A DNA stretch of 64,000 bases, taken from NCBI GenBank assembly GCA_029531795.1, contig JAPEIS010000006.1, positions 310,001 to 374,000 on the forward strand, given 5' to 3'. Below are positions 44,942-56,745 of this stretch, one piece after another; position 1 is the first letter of the stretch; every line of letters begins with the position of its first letter. The notes beneath the pieces were generated by a model. It searched no databases. It worked only from the letters and a program-made list of their open reading frames with translations, and had not been told where the DNA came from. The translations under genes were made by a program, and so were the position numbers. The DNA comes from Sclerotinia nivalis (taxonomy: Eukaryota > Ascomycota > Leotiomycetes > Helotiales > Sclerotiniaceae).

Positions 44942-46738
44942 TTGATTGATTGATTAAATTAACGTCTACACTGAGTCTAAGACTATCTAAGACAGCTAGA
45001 AACTTTATAGGCTTCTAACAAGTAACAAATGGAGAATTGCTGGCCATATTCGGCTGTAGCTAATACAATTTGGGAAAATTGAAGTAGCCTCAATCTATTA
45101 ATTTTTGAATGGGGGAAGTGAAAACTAATCTTGGGGAACAAAGCCTACCTTACAAATACTCTCGTATATAATAAGAAAAATAACAAATGAAATATAATAT
45201 AATTCGAAATTAGAACGATTTACTCTACATAGAGGGGTAAATTGACCAAATTGACCAAATTGACCAAATTGATCCAATTAACCATTTTCTTTCAATTCAC
45301 CCTCTTCACCTTCGCCTTCTTGTTTTATATCCTTTTGTATCCTAATTAGATGCCATGATTTGGTGGCTATTTTTGTTTCCTCAATAAATTCAAGAGTTTT
45401 AATGATTCCTGCTTTGGTATAAAGTAGATATTTCATAGTAAGTCGGGAGGTAGGGTTGTTTTTCTTGAATATTCTTCTTGTTGATTTATATAACAGATAA
45501 CTGAATAGAAGATGATTAGGAGATTCTCTTTTTCCATATCTACAATTATCATTTGCTGAGATTCCGAATCGTTATAAATAAGATTTGAAATATCCATAAC
45601 CGATTTTAAGTTGAAACAAAACATTAATAGAGCTTCTTTTGATGTTTTCTGGAATTCCAATCTTTGAGTTAATCTTCCAGAGGTATATTTTCGAATAAAC
45701 CGAATTAAATGAATAAAGAAGAATATTCTATTCTTCGAATTTCGTTCTTTTGATATTCATTCCTAAGAAGACAAAGTTGGTTTCGTTTGATAATGATTTT
45801 TGTTTTGTAGCTTTTTTTATCAAAACATCAGTTAATTCGTTTCCTTCAACGAAGATATATTTTAGAATTCAATTAAGGGAGATTTCAGCTTCTTTTTTAA
45901 GGAGAGTTTCTGTAGTTTTGATTGTTTTAATTTGGTATATTTGGTTAAAAGTATTAGAGGGTATTTTCAATCGGTATAATCCGGTTTGATTATCTAAATA
46001 GATTTTGAATTTTTCGCTTGATTGAACAATAGAACTAGTATATTCGATTGCTTTAGTGATTCCAAAAAGTTTATCATTATAGACAAATTGATTCACTTCA
46101 ATATTGATGGTTTCCTAATATGAAACCTGATTATTCGATAGAATAATTGTAATCCCGATATCAATTCCGATTTCATCCAAAGTGAATAAAGTATCAATAT
46201 ATATTGTAATGATGTTTTTGCATCTGTATTTGAATACAAGATTATAGATAATTGCAACATCCTCTTTTACTAGTTTACTAATATTGATTTTATATAGAGT
46301 ATTCCTTTTCCAAAGAGAAAAATGAAAGTGATCGATCTTTTCTAGGTTAAAGGATCGAAATCTTCTTCGATTGATTTCATGATCTTTTCAAACTAAGTAA
46401 GTTTCGATAGTTTCCTTTAAGGAATTGCTATTGTATTTAGAGCTTCCCTTTCGGTAACTAACTTATCCATAATTGTATTGACGGGATAGGAAGACAAGAT
46501 TTTCAACAATCTGAAAGCATATTGTCTGATTCCAGCATTTAATCTGATCTCCGGAGGGCATAAAGCGGCTTCCATTTCCATTGGCTTTATTGGTGAGGTT
46601 TTGAAGACTCCTAGAATCTTACGTAGAGCAAGATTCTGGAGTAATTGAAGAGTCTTTTTGAACGAGGCTTGATCTTTCCACCAGATGATTGATCCGTAAT
46701 CAGCTATGCTAGTGACACATGCTATATAGAGCTGTCTT
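44942..46738 (-). mobile_element. LINE-F: 5'-truncated Tad-like LINE nested in LINE-2b
   Basis: Flanked by a perfect 14-bp duplication TACACCTCTTAGAA (44,928-44,941 and 46,739-46,752). It contains the 3' end block and (AATC)n tail and a RIP-broken ORF2 segment (RT end, RNase H, C/H tail) colinear with LINE-B 8,191-9,975. Its right part (about 46,500-46,738) is almost free of mutations, while the left is AT-shifted. Confidence 0.92.
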
Positions 46739-47119
46739 TACACCTCTTAGAACTACAACTGCTTCAACATCGAAAACCTCCGCATTACAACCGAATAAAA
46801 AAACCTATCGATCTATTTGCAGATTGTATTAATAAATCACTGAACCACCTCCTGTAGAACCATCCAAAGCTTCACTTTTCGAACCATCAGAAAAAACCTA
46901 CAGATTGCTTACTGGGATTATAGATAGGAATCTTACGAAGTCCTTAACTGCTTATACTTTTGAACAACCAAAAGAACTATTAATCCAGGTTTCTATAACA
47001 ATATATAATTCTTTGATTCTCCAAAAAAGGAAGAATAATTGGATTGATATATTTTGCTTTTGGGAAAGCTAAAATTGACCTTGAGAATCTTGATTCAATA
47101 ATCCTAGTTCCTTTAGTCA

Positions 47120-49782
47120 GAATGTTTTTGGTTCGAATTCGAAAAGGATGATTAGGATCAAGCCGAGCGGTTCGGGCAGCGAAGTTTTATAAGATCAAAT
47201 TGAGTTCAATCTTAGAAGGTATTAGATTTGATTCTTTGAGCAGGATTGCAATGTTGGTTGTACAGAATACTGGGAGGATTGCTCGAGCACTGATCAATAC
47301 AATCTTGTTTAAGAGTTTCAAATGTCCCTTTACTTAGTTCGATATTGTAGAATATAAACTATGTTTTCTGGTTCGATCAAATCACCAGATTTCGACTGCA
47401 AAATAGCACTTTTTGAGAATACAGATTATTATTGCTTGTTGAAACAAGATTAAAAGAATACCTCGAGTAATTTTTCCAAGCGAATATAGAACATTTGTAA
47501 TTATAAAAACTTTAATCGACAATATCTAAACATAAAATTTGAAATCAAGCTTTTTATTGAAGTAAACTCTTAATTATCTTAATAGCCCTGATTTTTCTGT
47601 AATGGAAAGATTCTCTGTATAGATATTAGGGTTTTCAATGTTTTTTTTGGGATCTCTAAAAAAATGGATTAATTTAGATTTCTTTGGGTCAAAAGTAATA
47701 CCTTCTGATTTCCCCCAGTTCAAAGCTTCCAGCATTTTCGATTGTAGTTGATTACAGTTCGATTGTAAACTTGAAAAGAACACTATTAAAACGATATCAT
47801 TTATATATCCAAATCTTCGGATAGAATTGCTTAATTAAAACAAAGGGGTTATATAAAATATAAAAAGAATAAACGAAATTGAAAAGCCTTATAGTAAACC
47901 ATATTCAATGTTAATATTAAATCCAATTTCGCCATCGAATCTAATACAGATCGATCGTTTTGTAGAAAACGATTGAATCCAACGAACTAGATTATCAAAT
48001 TATTTTTGTTCTCTAAACCGAAGAATTAAACGTCTTGAGAAAACGGTATCAAAAACATCTTTGATATTCATAATTAGTAATATAACTTTGGAATCTGAAT
48101 TCAAAATCATTTCTATATTATGTGTAAGGCAGGTTATAAGATCGATAGATAACCGAAAGAGGAAGTGCTCCAAATTGTTGCTTGATTAATACTTTAAGGA
48201 TTATAATAATCCAAGATATCTTTTTAACAATCAAATATTCGAAACCTTTTCCTAATACCGAAAATAAAACTATTGATCTGTAGGATCTGGGGTTTGTATA
48301 ATCTGATTTGTTCGGTTTTGGAATGATAACTACAATTGCTGATCGAAAGCATTCAGGGTGATGGCTTATTTCAAGACATTTTTGGAAGAGTTATAGGATA
48401 CTAGATTCAATTTGTAGTTACATTAGTTGTAATATTTTGATTGGGATTTTGTTTATATCAGAAGCTGTGTTACTTGTACAAAGGATAGCAGTCTGTATAT
48501 CTTGAATTGTAATTTCCGAGAATAGAATAGAATAAATAAAGACTATAAAAGAATCGAAAAGAATATCACCAATTTCAATTATATTAGTCAATAGATTATT
48601 AATAAATAGATCTCTTTTAATTTAGATTATTATAATAAGAGAATAATCTAAAGGATTTGTTAAAAAAGGAATTCGATATATTCCAATTGATTAATATCAT
48701 TTTGTTATTTTAAAGATATCTTTTATTTCCTTAATTGAATCAAGTTTAGAAAGTTAGAATTCCTTTTTCGTTTTCTTAATAATCTTTCGAAGATTCTGTT
48801 TAGATTCTGGAAAGTTATTCATCCGGTTTTCCTAAATAACCATTCGACAGGTTTCATTTTATCATGATTGATTTGTATTTCGGCTGAATAATCTTTGAGT
48901 TGATTCTGTATATACTAATTGTATCGATTGAATGATATTCAGAGTTAGATTATCAAGATCAGAAGTTATAGATAAAGTTTGAAGATCCAAATTCGCTAAA
49001 TTTTCTGATAATAGATTTGAGAAGAATTTTTCGTCAAGTATATCAATTCGCAATCTTTGAATTGAATCCTGGAATTTTATATTCTAATTCAAAGTTGTTA
49101 ATAAGGATTTGTAATCAGAAATTATATCAAGATGAGGAACCAATATTATATTAGTTGTATATAGTCCTAATAGAAATGCAAGATCAAGAACCCTATCTAG
49201 ATCGTGAATAGCTTTGCTGATTATGGAAAGAAGATTGAAAAAATAATCATTTAATTAATTTATAAAAAGCTTTGTAAAACTTGAATTTTTATAATAAAGA
49301 GGATTCCATCTTGAATAATATAAATTCAAATCTTCTATAAAAAGTATAGAATTAAAAAAGGAAAAAGGTAAATTAAATAAATCTTTTATTGTTTGATTTT
49401 CATTTTGATTGCTTTTGGGAGTATTATATATATTGATGATTATAAAGGTAGAATCAGTAATAGATTAAAGATGTAAAAATAATAAATCTCAAAAAGAGAT
49501 AGACCGGAACTGGTTAGCTCGAATACCTGTTTCCTTGCAAGTATAGATTATTACTCGGGGATGGATTTCTCAATTGTCGAGAAAAGTGAAAGTTTTGTAG
49601 ACCGAATAGGATTTTGTAATTCGATGTAAGATGTTTGAGAATATATAAGGTTCTTGAATCAAAACTATATCAATATAAGAATTATTAGTTAAAGAAAATA
49701 CTAATTTATAAAAGCTAACACTTTTGATTATATTAGCTTGTAAAATGGTTAGGGGTTTTGAAATTGTTCTAGGATTATTCAT
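47120..49782 (-). pseudogene. LINE-2b ORF2 remnant: endonuclease and RT
   Basis: The N-terminal endonuclease starts at the ATG at 49,782 with LTILQANIIKSVSFY and the catalytic Glu in IVLIQEPYIFS. The RT palm/thumb piece (47,783-47,574) reads MLEALNWGKSEGITFDPKKS. Between them the frame is lost in stops and A/T-rich changes. Same gene as the RNase H piece at 44,226-44,762. Confidence 0.75.
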
Positions 49783-51200
49783 TAAACAGGATCGAAAAAG
49801 AGGTAGATTCTAATATAATGAAACGATTAGTATAATTAAAGGAAGGTGGAATTAGCAAAGATAGTATCGGAAAAGTTCGGATTGGAATTGAAGGAACAAT
49901 AGGTTCTTCCATTGAGGAATCAACTTTTGAGACTTTAGAACACTTTACATTGATACAAACTTTGATTCTAGTTGCTTTTGATATTTTCTGGATAGCTTGC
50001 TTTTCTGTTTTGAATTTGGGGTCTTTAATTGTAAGACGAAAAGAGTAACCAAGATCATTTGCTAAATGAGGTCCTCTATAATATAGGCATCTTGTTAAAC
50101 AATCATGAATTGTATCACATCTAGTAAAATGATTCTTTTTGGTATGATTGGTTGTGTTATAGATTCGGTATCTTTCTGGACAAAAGCAAGCTCGAGTATT
50201 GTGCCATTGAAAGTATCGGGTGCATTGGATTGTCTTGGATTTGAAGACGATTCGAGAAGTATTAATTGTGATTTCTAGAATTCGAAGGTTCTTAGGGAAG
50301 GCTATGTATTGCGAAGTTGGGAAGCTCAAAAACCAAATAGAATTATACAATCCGGATTCTTTGCTTTGTATAGATTCGATTACTTGAATCGCTTGTTGTC
50401 CTATATTATCGCTAATAACATCGAATATAGTTTTCGATTCGATTAGAACGATGATCAATTGTTATGAATCTCCCAGAGTTATGATAATTTATAGAATGTA
50501 ATTCAATCGATAGATAATCTATAATTGTTGTCGTTCGATTTTGCAGATTTTGAATACTTTTTCGATTATATTTGAAAGGTTTTCCAAAGTTATTAAATCC
50601 TTTAAAGAATTTGTATATAATACAAACCCAGTATTTATTGATTGAACTTTTTTTAAAAGTTTTGCATTATTTCCTAATTGTCCTTTCAATACATTAAGAA
50701 CAACGAAAGAGTCAGCTTTTCGGACTAGATGATCGAATCCGATGCAAACAAAGAAACGAGTATCAGTTTTGTTCGAGATTTTGGATTGAGCTTTGAATTG
50801 GCCTTCAGCTTTTGAAATTATAGATTGTATAATTGGTAAAGGAATTGTAGCTTTCTAAGTATAAGTAGAATCCTTGAGATATTGAATTATAGGGGTTTTT
50901 GCTTTTTATTGAATAGATTTAGGATCTGATTGAACGGAGAAAACAATAAGGAGCTTATTAACTCGAAAAGAATGAAATCTATTGATATATATATCGAAAT
51001 GTTTGTTTGCAATAGAAAAGATATCGGTATAAAATGCAATCAGAGATTTACGAAGTCGAGCAGAGAGGATTCGAATTGCTTCAGTATTCAGGTATTCGTC
51101 CCATAATAGAACAATGGGATTGAAGATCTGTTGACCTTCACTTGCTCTATTAATAGCAGCATTGATTATATTAACCAGAGACTAGGAGAGAGAAGGGATC
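49775..51200 (-). pseudogene. LINE-2b ORF1 remnant (gag-like, Cys/His knuckles)
   Basis: From about 51,200 the minus strand reads NPIVLLWDEYLNTEAIRILS and RLRKSLIAFYTD, then the open part 50,458-49,775 with degraded knuckles (CTRYFQWHNTRACFCPER; HFTRCDTIHDCLTRC). Several Cys are Tyr (G-to-A on this strand). Its stop overlaps the ORF2 start as ATGAATAA. Confidence 0.75.
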
Positions 51201-51369
51201 GGGGGAGCGGAAGATATAATAGCGGAAACGCATCCGTACAGCGCCTGCCGAGACTGAAAAGTTTCGTTTTTAAATCCTATGGATAATAAGAATGATCGAT
51301 TGATCAATAAAACGCGATAATAAACGCGATTTTCGAAAAATTCAATTCTTCGATAATGTTGTATTAACC

Positions 51370-51486
51370 TGGATGCAAGAAGGGAAGGGCGAAGCCCTTT
51401 CCTTATATCTAACTACGAAGGATCATATGACTTATTGTCTATGAATTAGCTACGTATTTGGCTTCAATAACCCAACTTTCTCACAA
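51370..51486 (-). mobile_element. Partial LTR, same family as 2,656-2,943
   Basis: On the minus strand it begins TGTGAGAAAGTTGG and follows the solo LTR for about 115 bp (CTTCGTAGTTAGATATAAGG; CTTCGCCCTTCCCTTCT), then diverges. The other end is missing. Confidence 0.7.
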
Positions 51487-51494
51487 TATATACC

Positions 51495-51519
51495 GCCCTC
51501 GATTCATATAATCGAGGGC
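51495..51519. other. Perfect 10-bp palindrome hairpin
   Basis: GCCCTCGATT, 5-nt loop, AATCGAGGGC, 8 bp from the LTR terminus. Confidence 0.75.
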
Positions 51520-52865
51520 AAGTTATTCAATTCTACTTTACTCTACCAATTACGTATACCACTTTTTCCCCGATCCCTGAAAGTGCTCTGTAATCATACT
51601 ATCCCGTGATAAGTAATAGTAAACACGTTGGAAATGGGTGAGAATTGAAGATTTTGATGTTGCGCATTTTATTCTAAACTAGGTTGAATCGAAGTGGTTT
51701 TATAGACCTTTTTTGAGTTACGTTACTGGCTTCTTGATTAGTATGGTAATAGTAATATATCTTTAACTTTTGTAGTATAAGAGTGATTTGTCGAAAAAAT
51801 TAATATCGGACTTGGAATTTTAATGATAGTCTAGTAAATATATATACTTATTTTCTGAACTTAGAACTAATCTAATCATTTTTAAAAACGAATATATATT
51901 AATAATAGAGATAATATAAAAGAATTAAAGTACTATAATCTGATATTTTCGAGCTTGGAATAAATCTACGAATATCGAATCCAAAGAAGGAAAGATTTTC
52001 AAGTTAATACTTCGGAAAGTTAATATAAAGAAAACAACTTTACTAAAGTTTTTCTGTTATAATTAAACGATAGTTTAATTTACTATTGTTCAAGTTTAAG
52101 ATCAAAAATAAATATTAATCTTTATAGAAATTTAGATAATATATCTTAAAATTATAAATAAAAATAGTAGAAGTAAGTACTATAGTCTAATACTTAAAAT
52201 TACTTGAACGAAATTCTTTATAAACTAATTTGGAGAATAAATAATATTATTCTTAAAATTAGACGATATTCTATAAAATATATCAATTCAGTCTCTAAAG
52301 ATAAGACTAAGTTATCTATTACTTAAGATGAGTATACTTAAGTTCTTAGAATAAAATAATAAAATATAAGTAAGAAAAGACTATCTAAAAAATAATATTA
52401 TAATAATCAGACGATAGTCTACGAATATATCTATTCAACTCTATAATAAATCAAACTACTCGTTCTAATACTTAGATAAGTATCTCTAGTTCTCAAATAT
52501 TATATTATAAAATCGAAGTACTATCGTCTAATATTTTTATCTCGCAAATGAAGATGAAATACTTGACTTAGAGAAAAAATAGCTTCAAATGAAGACTTGA
52601 AAAGTTGCCTTGAAGAAAATATTTTATTGAAAATGATTATCTAATTATTGAGCCCTGTAAATACAGGCTATTTATGGGGCTAAAAACCTGTGTCTATAGG
52701 CCTATACGCTGTAGTTATTGGCTTTAAATGAAGAGTGGAAATACTTGAATGAGGGAGTTTCCTCGATTGAAATGAACATTTTATAGATTTAGAAGTCATT
52801 CACAAGGAAAATCCTATCGTTTAATGAAGATATGGAGTCATTCAAGAGAGTAAAGAACAGTGTTA
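51520..52865. other. AT-rich degenerate repeat tract at the island edge
   Basis: No gene. Short variants of AGTACTATMRTCTRATA and their complement GAYAGTCTA recur about seven times (near 51,821, 51,928, 52,066, 52,173, 52,256, 52,410, 52,510), so this is probably an old, RIP-erased tandem or inverted repeat. Confidence 0.45.
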
Positions 52866-53495
52866 TTATCTATCTAAACCAACTAAAACCAGGGCAAATC
52901 CAATAGCCCCAGCATTTGCGTACCAATCTACCCATGAAAACCTCAAATAGACACCGAAAAACACCCAGGAAACCTGGTCATCTTGTTCATCAATGTCTAT
53001 TACATCTTCCGATTCGCTCTCTGAAGTATCCGATCTGTAATGCGAACTCAGTGGCTCAAAGTCTAGGCATGTTGACATGGCCTCGCCTTCATTATTCTCC
53101 ACCAGAATAAAATTACCGCCATTTATGGGGATGGAGTAAATGAATCGTTGTAGGGGAAGATTTGGTGTTGATTTAGCGGCATAATTGGCAGCAGGAGCAA
53201 CGGAATGAGCTATATCAGCGATGGCAACGGTGGTGGTAGCAGGGACTGCAGCAGAGTCGACAGAAGTTGCAGCGGCAGGAGAGGAAGACGTGGCCGCAGC
53301 CGGAGCAGTATAAGCAGGGGTAGATCTCTCACTTGGTTGAAGTGAGAGGGCGCGCATTGCCGGGGTTGGTGGAGTGGCGTGAGGGGAGAGAGGAGGGGAG
53401 GTGTTGAGAGCCTTGGCCTTCTTGGGTGCGGCACCGACAGCTTCGCTGCTAGCTTTGTGCTTCAAAGCTCCAGGCTTCTTTGCAGGACCGGCCAT
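52866..53495 (-). CDS. Hypothetical nuclear-type protein, low complexity
   Basis: I take the inner ATG at 53,495 (MAGPAKKPGALKHKASSEAV) as the start. The upstream 97 codons of the open frame look non-coding. The protein is 209 residues, rich in Ala/Pro/Ser/Thr, with a basic patch (APKKAKAL) and an acidic, phospho-acceptor-rich stretch (SDTSESESEDVIDIDEQDD). The last ~30 codons after DDQ may be intron, because a GT follows directly. No known family. Confidence 0.5.
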   Translation of the reverse strand: MAGPAKKPGALKHKASSEAVGAAPKKAKALNTSPPLSPHATPPTPAMRALSLQPSERSTPAYTAPAAATSSSPAAATSVDSAAVPATTTVAIADIAHSVAPAANYAAKSTPNLPLQRFIYSIPINGGNFILVENNEGEAMSTCLDFEPLSSHYRSDTSESESEDVIDIDEQDDQVSWVFFGVYLRFSWVDWYANAGAIGFALVLVGLDR

Positions 53496-53786
53496 TGTAT
53501 TGATTAAGACGGTGCAAGTGAAGTTTTGTTGATTGTGGGGGCGAGGAGTGCGCTGAAGCGAGGCAGTGTATGAAGAGGACGCGATATCAAGGAGCAGTGG
53601 GTTACAGCGAGGCAGGAGAGCTTTTGCGGGCTGCAGAATGTGTATGGAGGGAAAATGAGGTGTGTTGGCTGCAGAACGTGCAGATGAGGCAGATCGTGGT
53701 AGCAAGGGAGTCGGCAGAGATCGTAATACTGTTGTTAAGAGGTTTCGAGGCGCAAAATGTACCGAATTTGACGTCGAAAGCAACAA

Positions 53787-55207
53787 TAAAGCAAAGATCG
53801 TGAGCAGTTTAAGGTTTATGTAAACTCAATAAGATAGAGCAATTACGTTGTTCTGCACCGGCCAGAAGACTGAGCGAGATTGTTATTGCTGAGAAGAAGA
53901 AACTGATCAAAATTCGAGATTGGAAAAGCAATTAAGCAGTTAATTCCGCGCTAGTTCCCAACACTTTTCTCCCTACCTTGTGGGGTAGGGCTGAGGACCG
54001 CGTATCAGCGGTTTATGGACGGAGAGAACCGGAATTGGGCTTGATGTATGATCTGTTGGGGTTTAATTTCACTCAGATATGGCGTGATTATGATTTTAGG
54101 TCTATTATTGTGCTCAATCTTCCGTCCAATGAATTCTGGATGATGGGTAATTCCCTTAGTGAGGTACTCGAGGTATCTGGCAGAGCAGAATGTTTTCTGC
54201 TTCTTTATGGCCTTTATAGAAGCCTTAATAGATCATTCAACTACTATTCCAAATCAGAGTCACATAGATTCTATCAAATTAATACTCTTGCAGTAAGAGA
54301 TATATACACAATGAAATTGACAACACACCAATTTCCAAAACTGAACAAAAACACTGAAAATTTGATAGTAACAAACAATCGCAACCGCACCTTAAACTAC
54401 ATTTTCAAGATAATCATTCCTTTCATCAAGACTACTAAGGTATTTCTAGTCACCAATTTGTTTTCTTCAAATGGTTTTCTAAAAGTGCTGTTGGTGAGTC
54501 TCTTGACCAGCCCCTGAATTACCCGAGCGGAGAAGTGAATAGGGTTCGGAAAAAGCTTACCCACCCACTTCACCAAACTGACTTACTGAATAACAAGCCA
54601 TTTAAATTGGAAAAGGCACTCTTATTGTTCTACAGAATTTTTGTTTCATACAGTTATTCATTTGTAATGCATGTTTCTTGCTATTGTAGTCTTTTAATTG
54701 TTGTTGATGATAAGGGATTTAGTGAGGTGGGAATTGGTGATTTAAGACTTCTAATTGAAGGTGAGAAATTGGTGTAAAATAATCAATACAGATAATGATG
54801 TAGATTAAATGCTTTAATTTCAAATAAGGCTGGCTGGTACAGCTCTCCTTGACCTTGTAAAGAGAGAGATTATCAGCAGCTCAAAGTATCAAATCATGAA
54901 CTTTACTATATGATTACCTAGCACATAAGATGCACTACTTGTGAGGTTTCCTAATCTAATAATGTATTGTAGACCTCAATTTTGACATGGAATACGCTTT
55001 TGAACTCTGGAATGACTGGATTTGCTTATCTGCCGTTGTTTACTCACTTCAGAAACTAATAATACTGGCTCACCCACCTCAAACACCCATTTCTCACATG
55101 CAACATGTGAAATTGAGATAGGTAATGAGAATGATGTGATTGGAACCTTAGGTAGGCTGATATTTGGGGCTTAGATGTGTACGTCATGACATACCTGAGA
55201 TACTGAT
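53787..55207. other. Intergenic; open frames without support
   Basis: A 179-codon ORF (53,978-54,517) and an 80-codon ORF (54,535-54,777) on the plus strand show no recognisable domain and read like translated UTR. A diverged or intron-split gene cannot be excluded. Confidence 0.35.
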
Positions 55208-55382
55208 CTGTTGCATATCGTACCATCTCCCCACGTGTCTATTTGCCATCCCGCCCCCCATGGACAGGACCAATCTATCTGTTGCATATCGTATGTTTAT
55301 CGCACGTGCGTCCTTCCCCCCTGGTCCACCATTGAATATTTGGACCATTGAGCTGTTGCACATCGTATTTTCCCCTCACGTG
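55208..55382 (+). promoter_or_regulatory. Triple composite element CTGTTGCAYATCGTA-N9-CACGTG
   Basis: CTGTTGCAYATCGTA occurs at 55,208, 55,279 and 55,353. Each copy is followed, exactly 24 nt from its start, by the E-box CACGTG (55,232, 55,303, 55,377). The last lies ~280 bp upstream of the ATG at 55,666. CACGTG is the usual site of bHLH activators. The constant internal spacing and 71-74-bp period suggest a cooperative array. Confidence 0.65.
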
Positions 55383-55665
55383 TCAGCCAACCAGACTTCT
55401 GCTGTTCTTTTCCCTGTTCAGCATTTTTGTCTTAAGGCGCAATTCTACCGTACCTTGTGTAAACACCAAGTCGCAATTGATCAACATCATCGAATAAAGA
55501 AGAACTTATTCTAGGACTACAATCTACAGCAGCTCTGTTAGTCTTCTTTTAGTAGCAACCGTATCATTCAAAAATCTTATTTAAGGGGACGCCGCCTCCC
55601 ATAAAACTCATTCTTTGTTTCTCAATCACAATCAAGAATAACAACTCTTCATACACAAACCTACC

Positions 55666-56745
55666 ATGCCTTCGCAAACCTCGTGTACTCTGTACACATT
55701 TCCACGAGAGCTTAGAGATCCTATTTACGGATTCGCGCAGGAAGAATGGGTGAAGGATCCTATCGTTTGGTCAGAGGATCAATTTTCATATGGGATAGAG
55801 AATGGAAAGCCATGGCGAAAGTCCGAACCTATTACATACTTCAACAGCTCCCCTTTAGAAATCGCACTTATCCCGGATAGACAGCTTTATCGCGAGGCAT
55901 TGGAAAGTAGATTGAAAAAGTCTACCTTGGTCCTTGCGTATGGAGGGAAAGTTGATGCAAACTTCACAGACTATGACCTCTCGAAGTTGGCGAGAAAATG
56001 CATTGCGTCTGTGGTTCTGCAAATTCCTGAGTACGTTCGAACTTCTTAAACCCAAGAGGAGAACTTTCAGCATGATTGTCTCTTCATTTTCCTCACTTTC
56101 ATTGAATTCAAAGCTAATTATGCATCAAGAAAGTTCAGGAGATGGCTATCGCGAGACCGTTACATTGGTAATTTTTGGAGGAACTCGAATATTGATAATG
56201 CGGATAGAAACGCCGTACAGCTATTACCAAGCCACATCCTTCCTGTAAGTCTTCAATTCAAATTCCATGTAAACATTCTTCTCACTATTCTACAGACCTT
56301 GACACATCTTCCCGAACTACGAAGTCTAACTATCGAATTTAAGCAAGAAGACATCATTCTTCACAACCGAAGAGACAGAAGCCCGCTGTTCTTTGCTGGA
56401 TTCATGAATAAATTGTCCCAGTATTCCAATATTGTGACGCAACTTAAGCACTTATTGAAGCTAACAACGTTTGAATTAAAAGTTAAAGTTTCATATGCAA
56501 GTAGTGATGGTAGGGGAAATCTTGGCAATTTTATAAAGGGGTGTAATTGTTCATGCAATGGAAACCCCTAATGTCGAAATAGCTGGCGTCCGAGCTGGAT
56601 GTTGAAAGGTCTCGATTCTTTGTTCGATGTCAAAGCCGTACCAGAAGTTGAGGATCCTGATCAAGATTTGTCGGAGCTTCGACCTGAGTATGTGATCAGA
56701 ACTTGGCATTCAAACAAGGGAGAAAATTTGTTCAAGGGACAATAA
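55666..56745 (+). pseudogene. F-box/2EXR-like hypothetical protein, single in-frame stop
   Basis: Exons 55,666-56,244, 56,296-56,540 and 56,583-56,745 with introns of 51 bp (GTAAGT..TACAG) and 42 bp (GTGTAA..ATAG). The sum is 987 bp, in frame. The N-terminus LYTFPRELRDPIYGFAQ resembles the LPRELRDxIY opening of fungal F-box/2EXR-type proteins. The rest (LTHLPELRSLTIEF; PEYVIRTWHSN) fits such proteins loosely. One TAA at 56,047-56,049 after YVRTS interrupts it. It may be a nonsense mutation, a sequencing error or an unrecognised splice. Function unknown. Confidence 0.55.

Larger units (their letters stand above)
44149..51270 (-). mobile_element. LINE-2b: near full-length second-family LINE, split by LINE-F
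   Basis: Minus strand: an ORF1 region (about 51,200-49,775) with Cys/His knuckles, ORF2 from 49,782 with endonuclease, RT (around 47,783-47,574) and RNase H (44,762-44,226), and a short TAAAA tail. All parts carry many RIP stops. LINE-F interrupts it at 44,942-46,738, with the TSD resuming at 46,753. The 5' boundary is approximate. Confidence 0.8.

Noticed and set aside
47125..47145. T-arm-like GGTTCGAATTCG suggesting a tRNA
   Set aside because: No acceptor or anticodon arms can be formed; it lies in the LINE-2b ORF2 remnant.
53978..54517. 179-codon ORF as a gene
   Set aside because: Composition changes along it, there is no domain, and the second half is AT-rich; support is too weak for a CDS.
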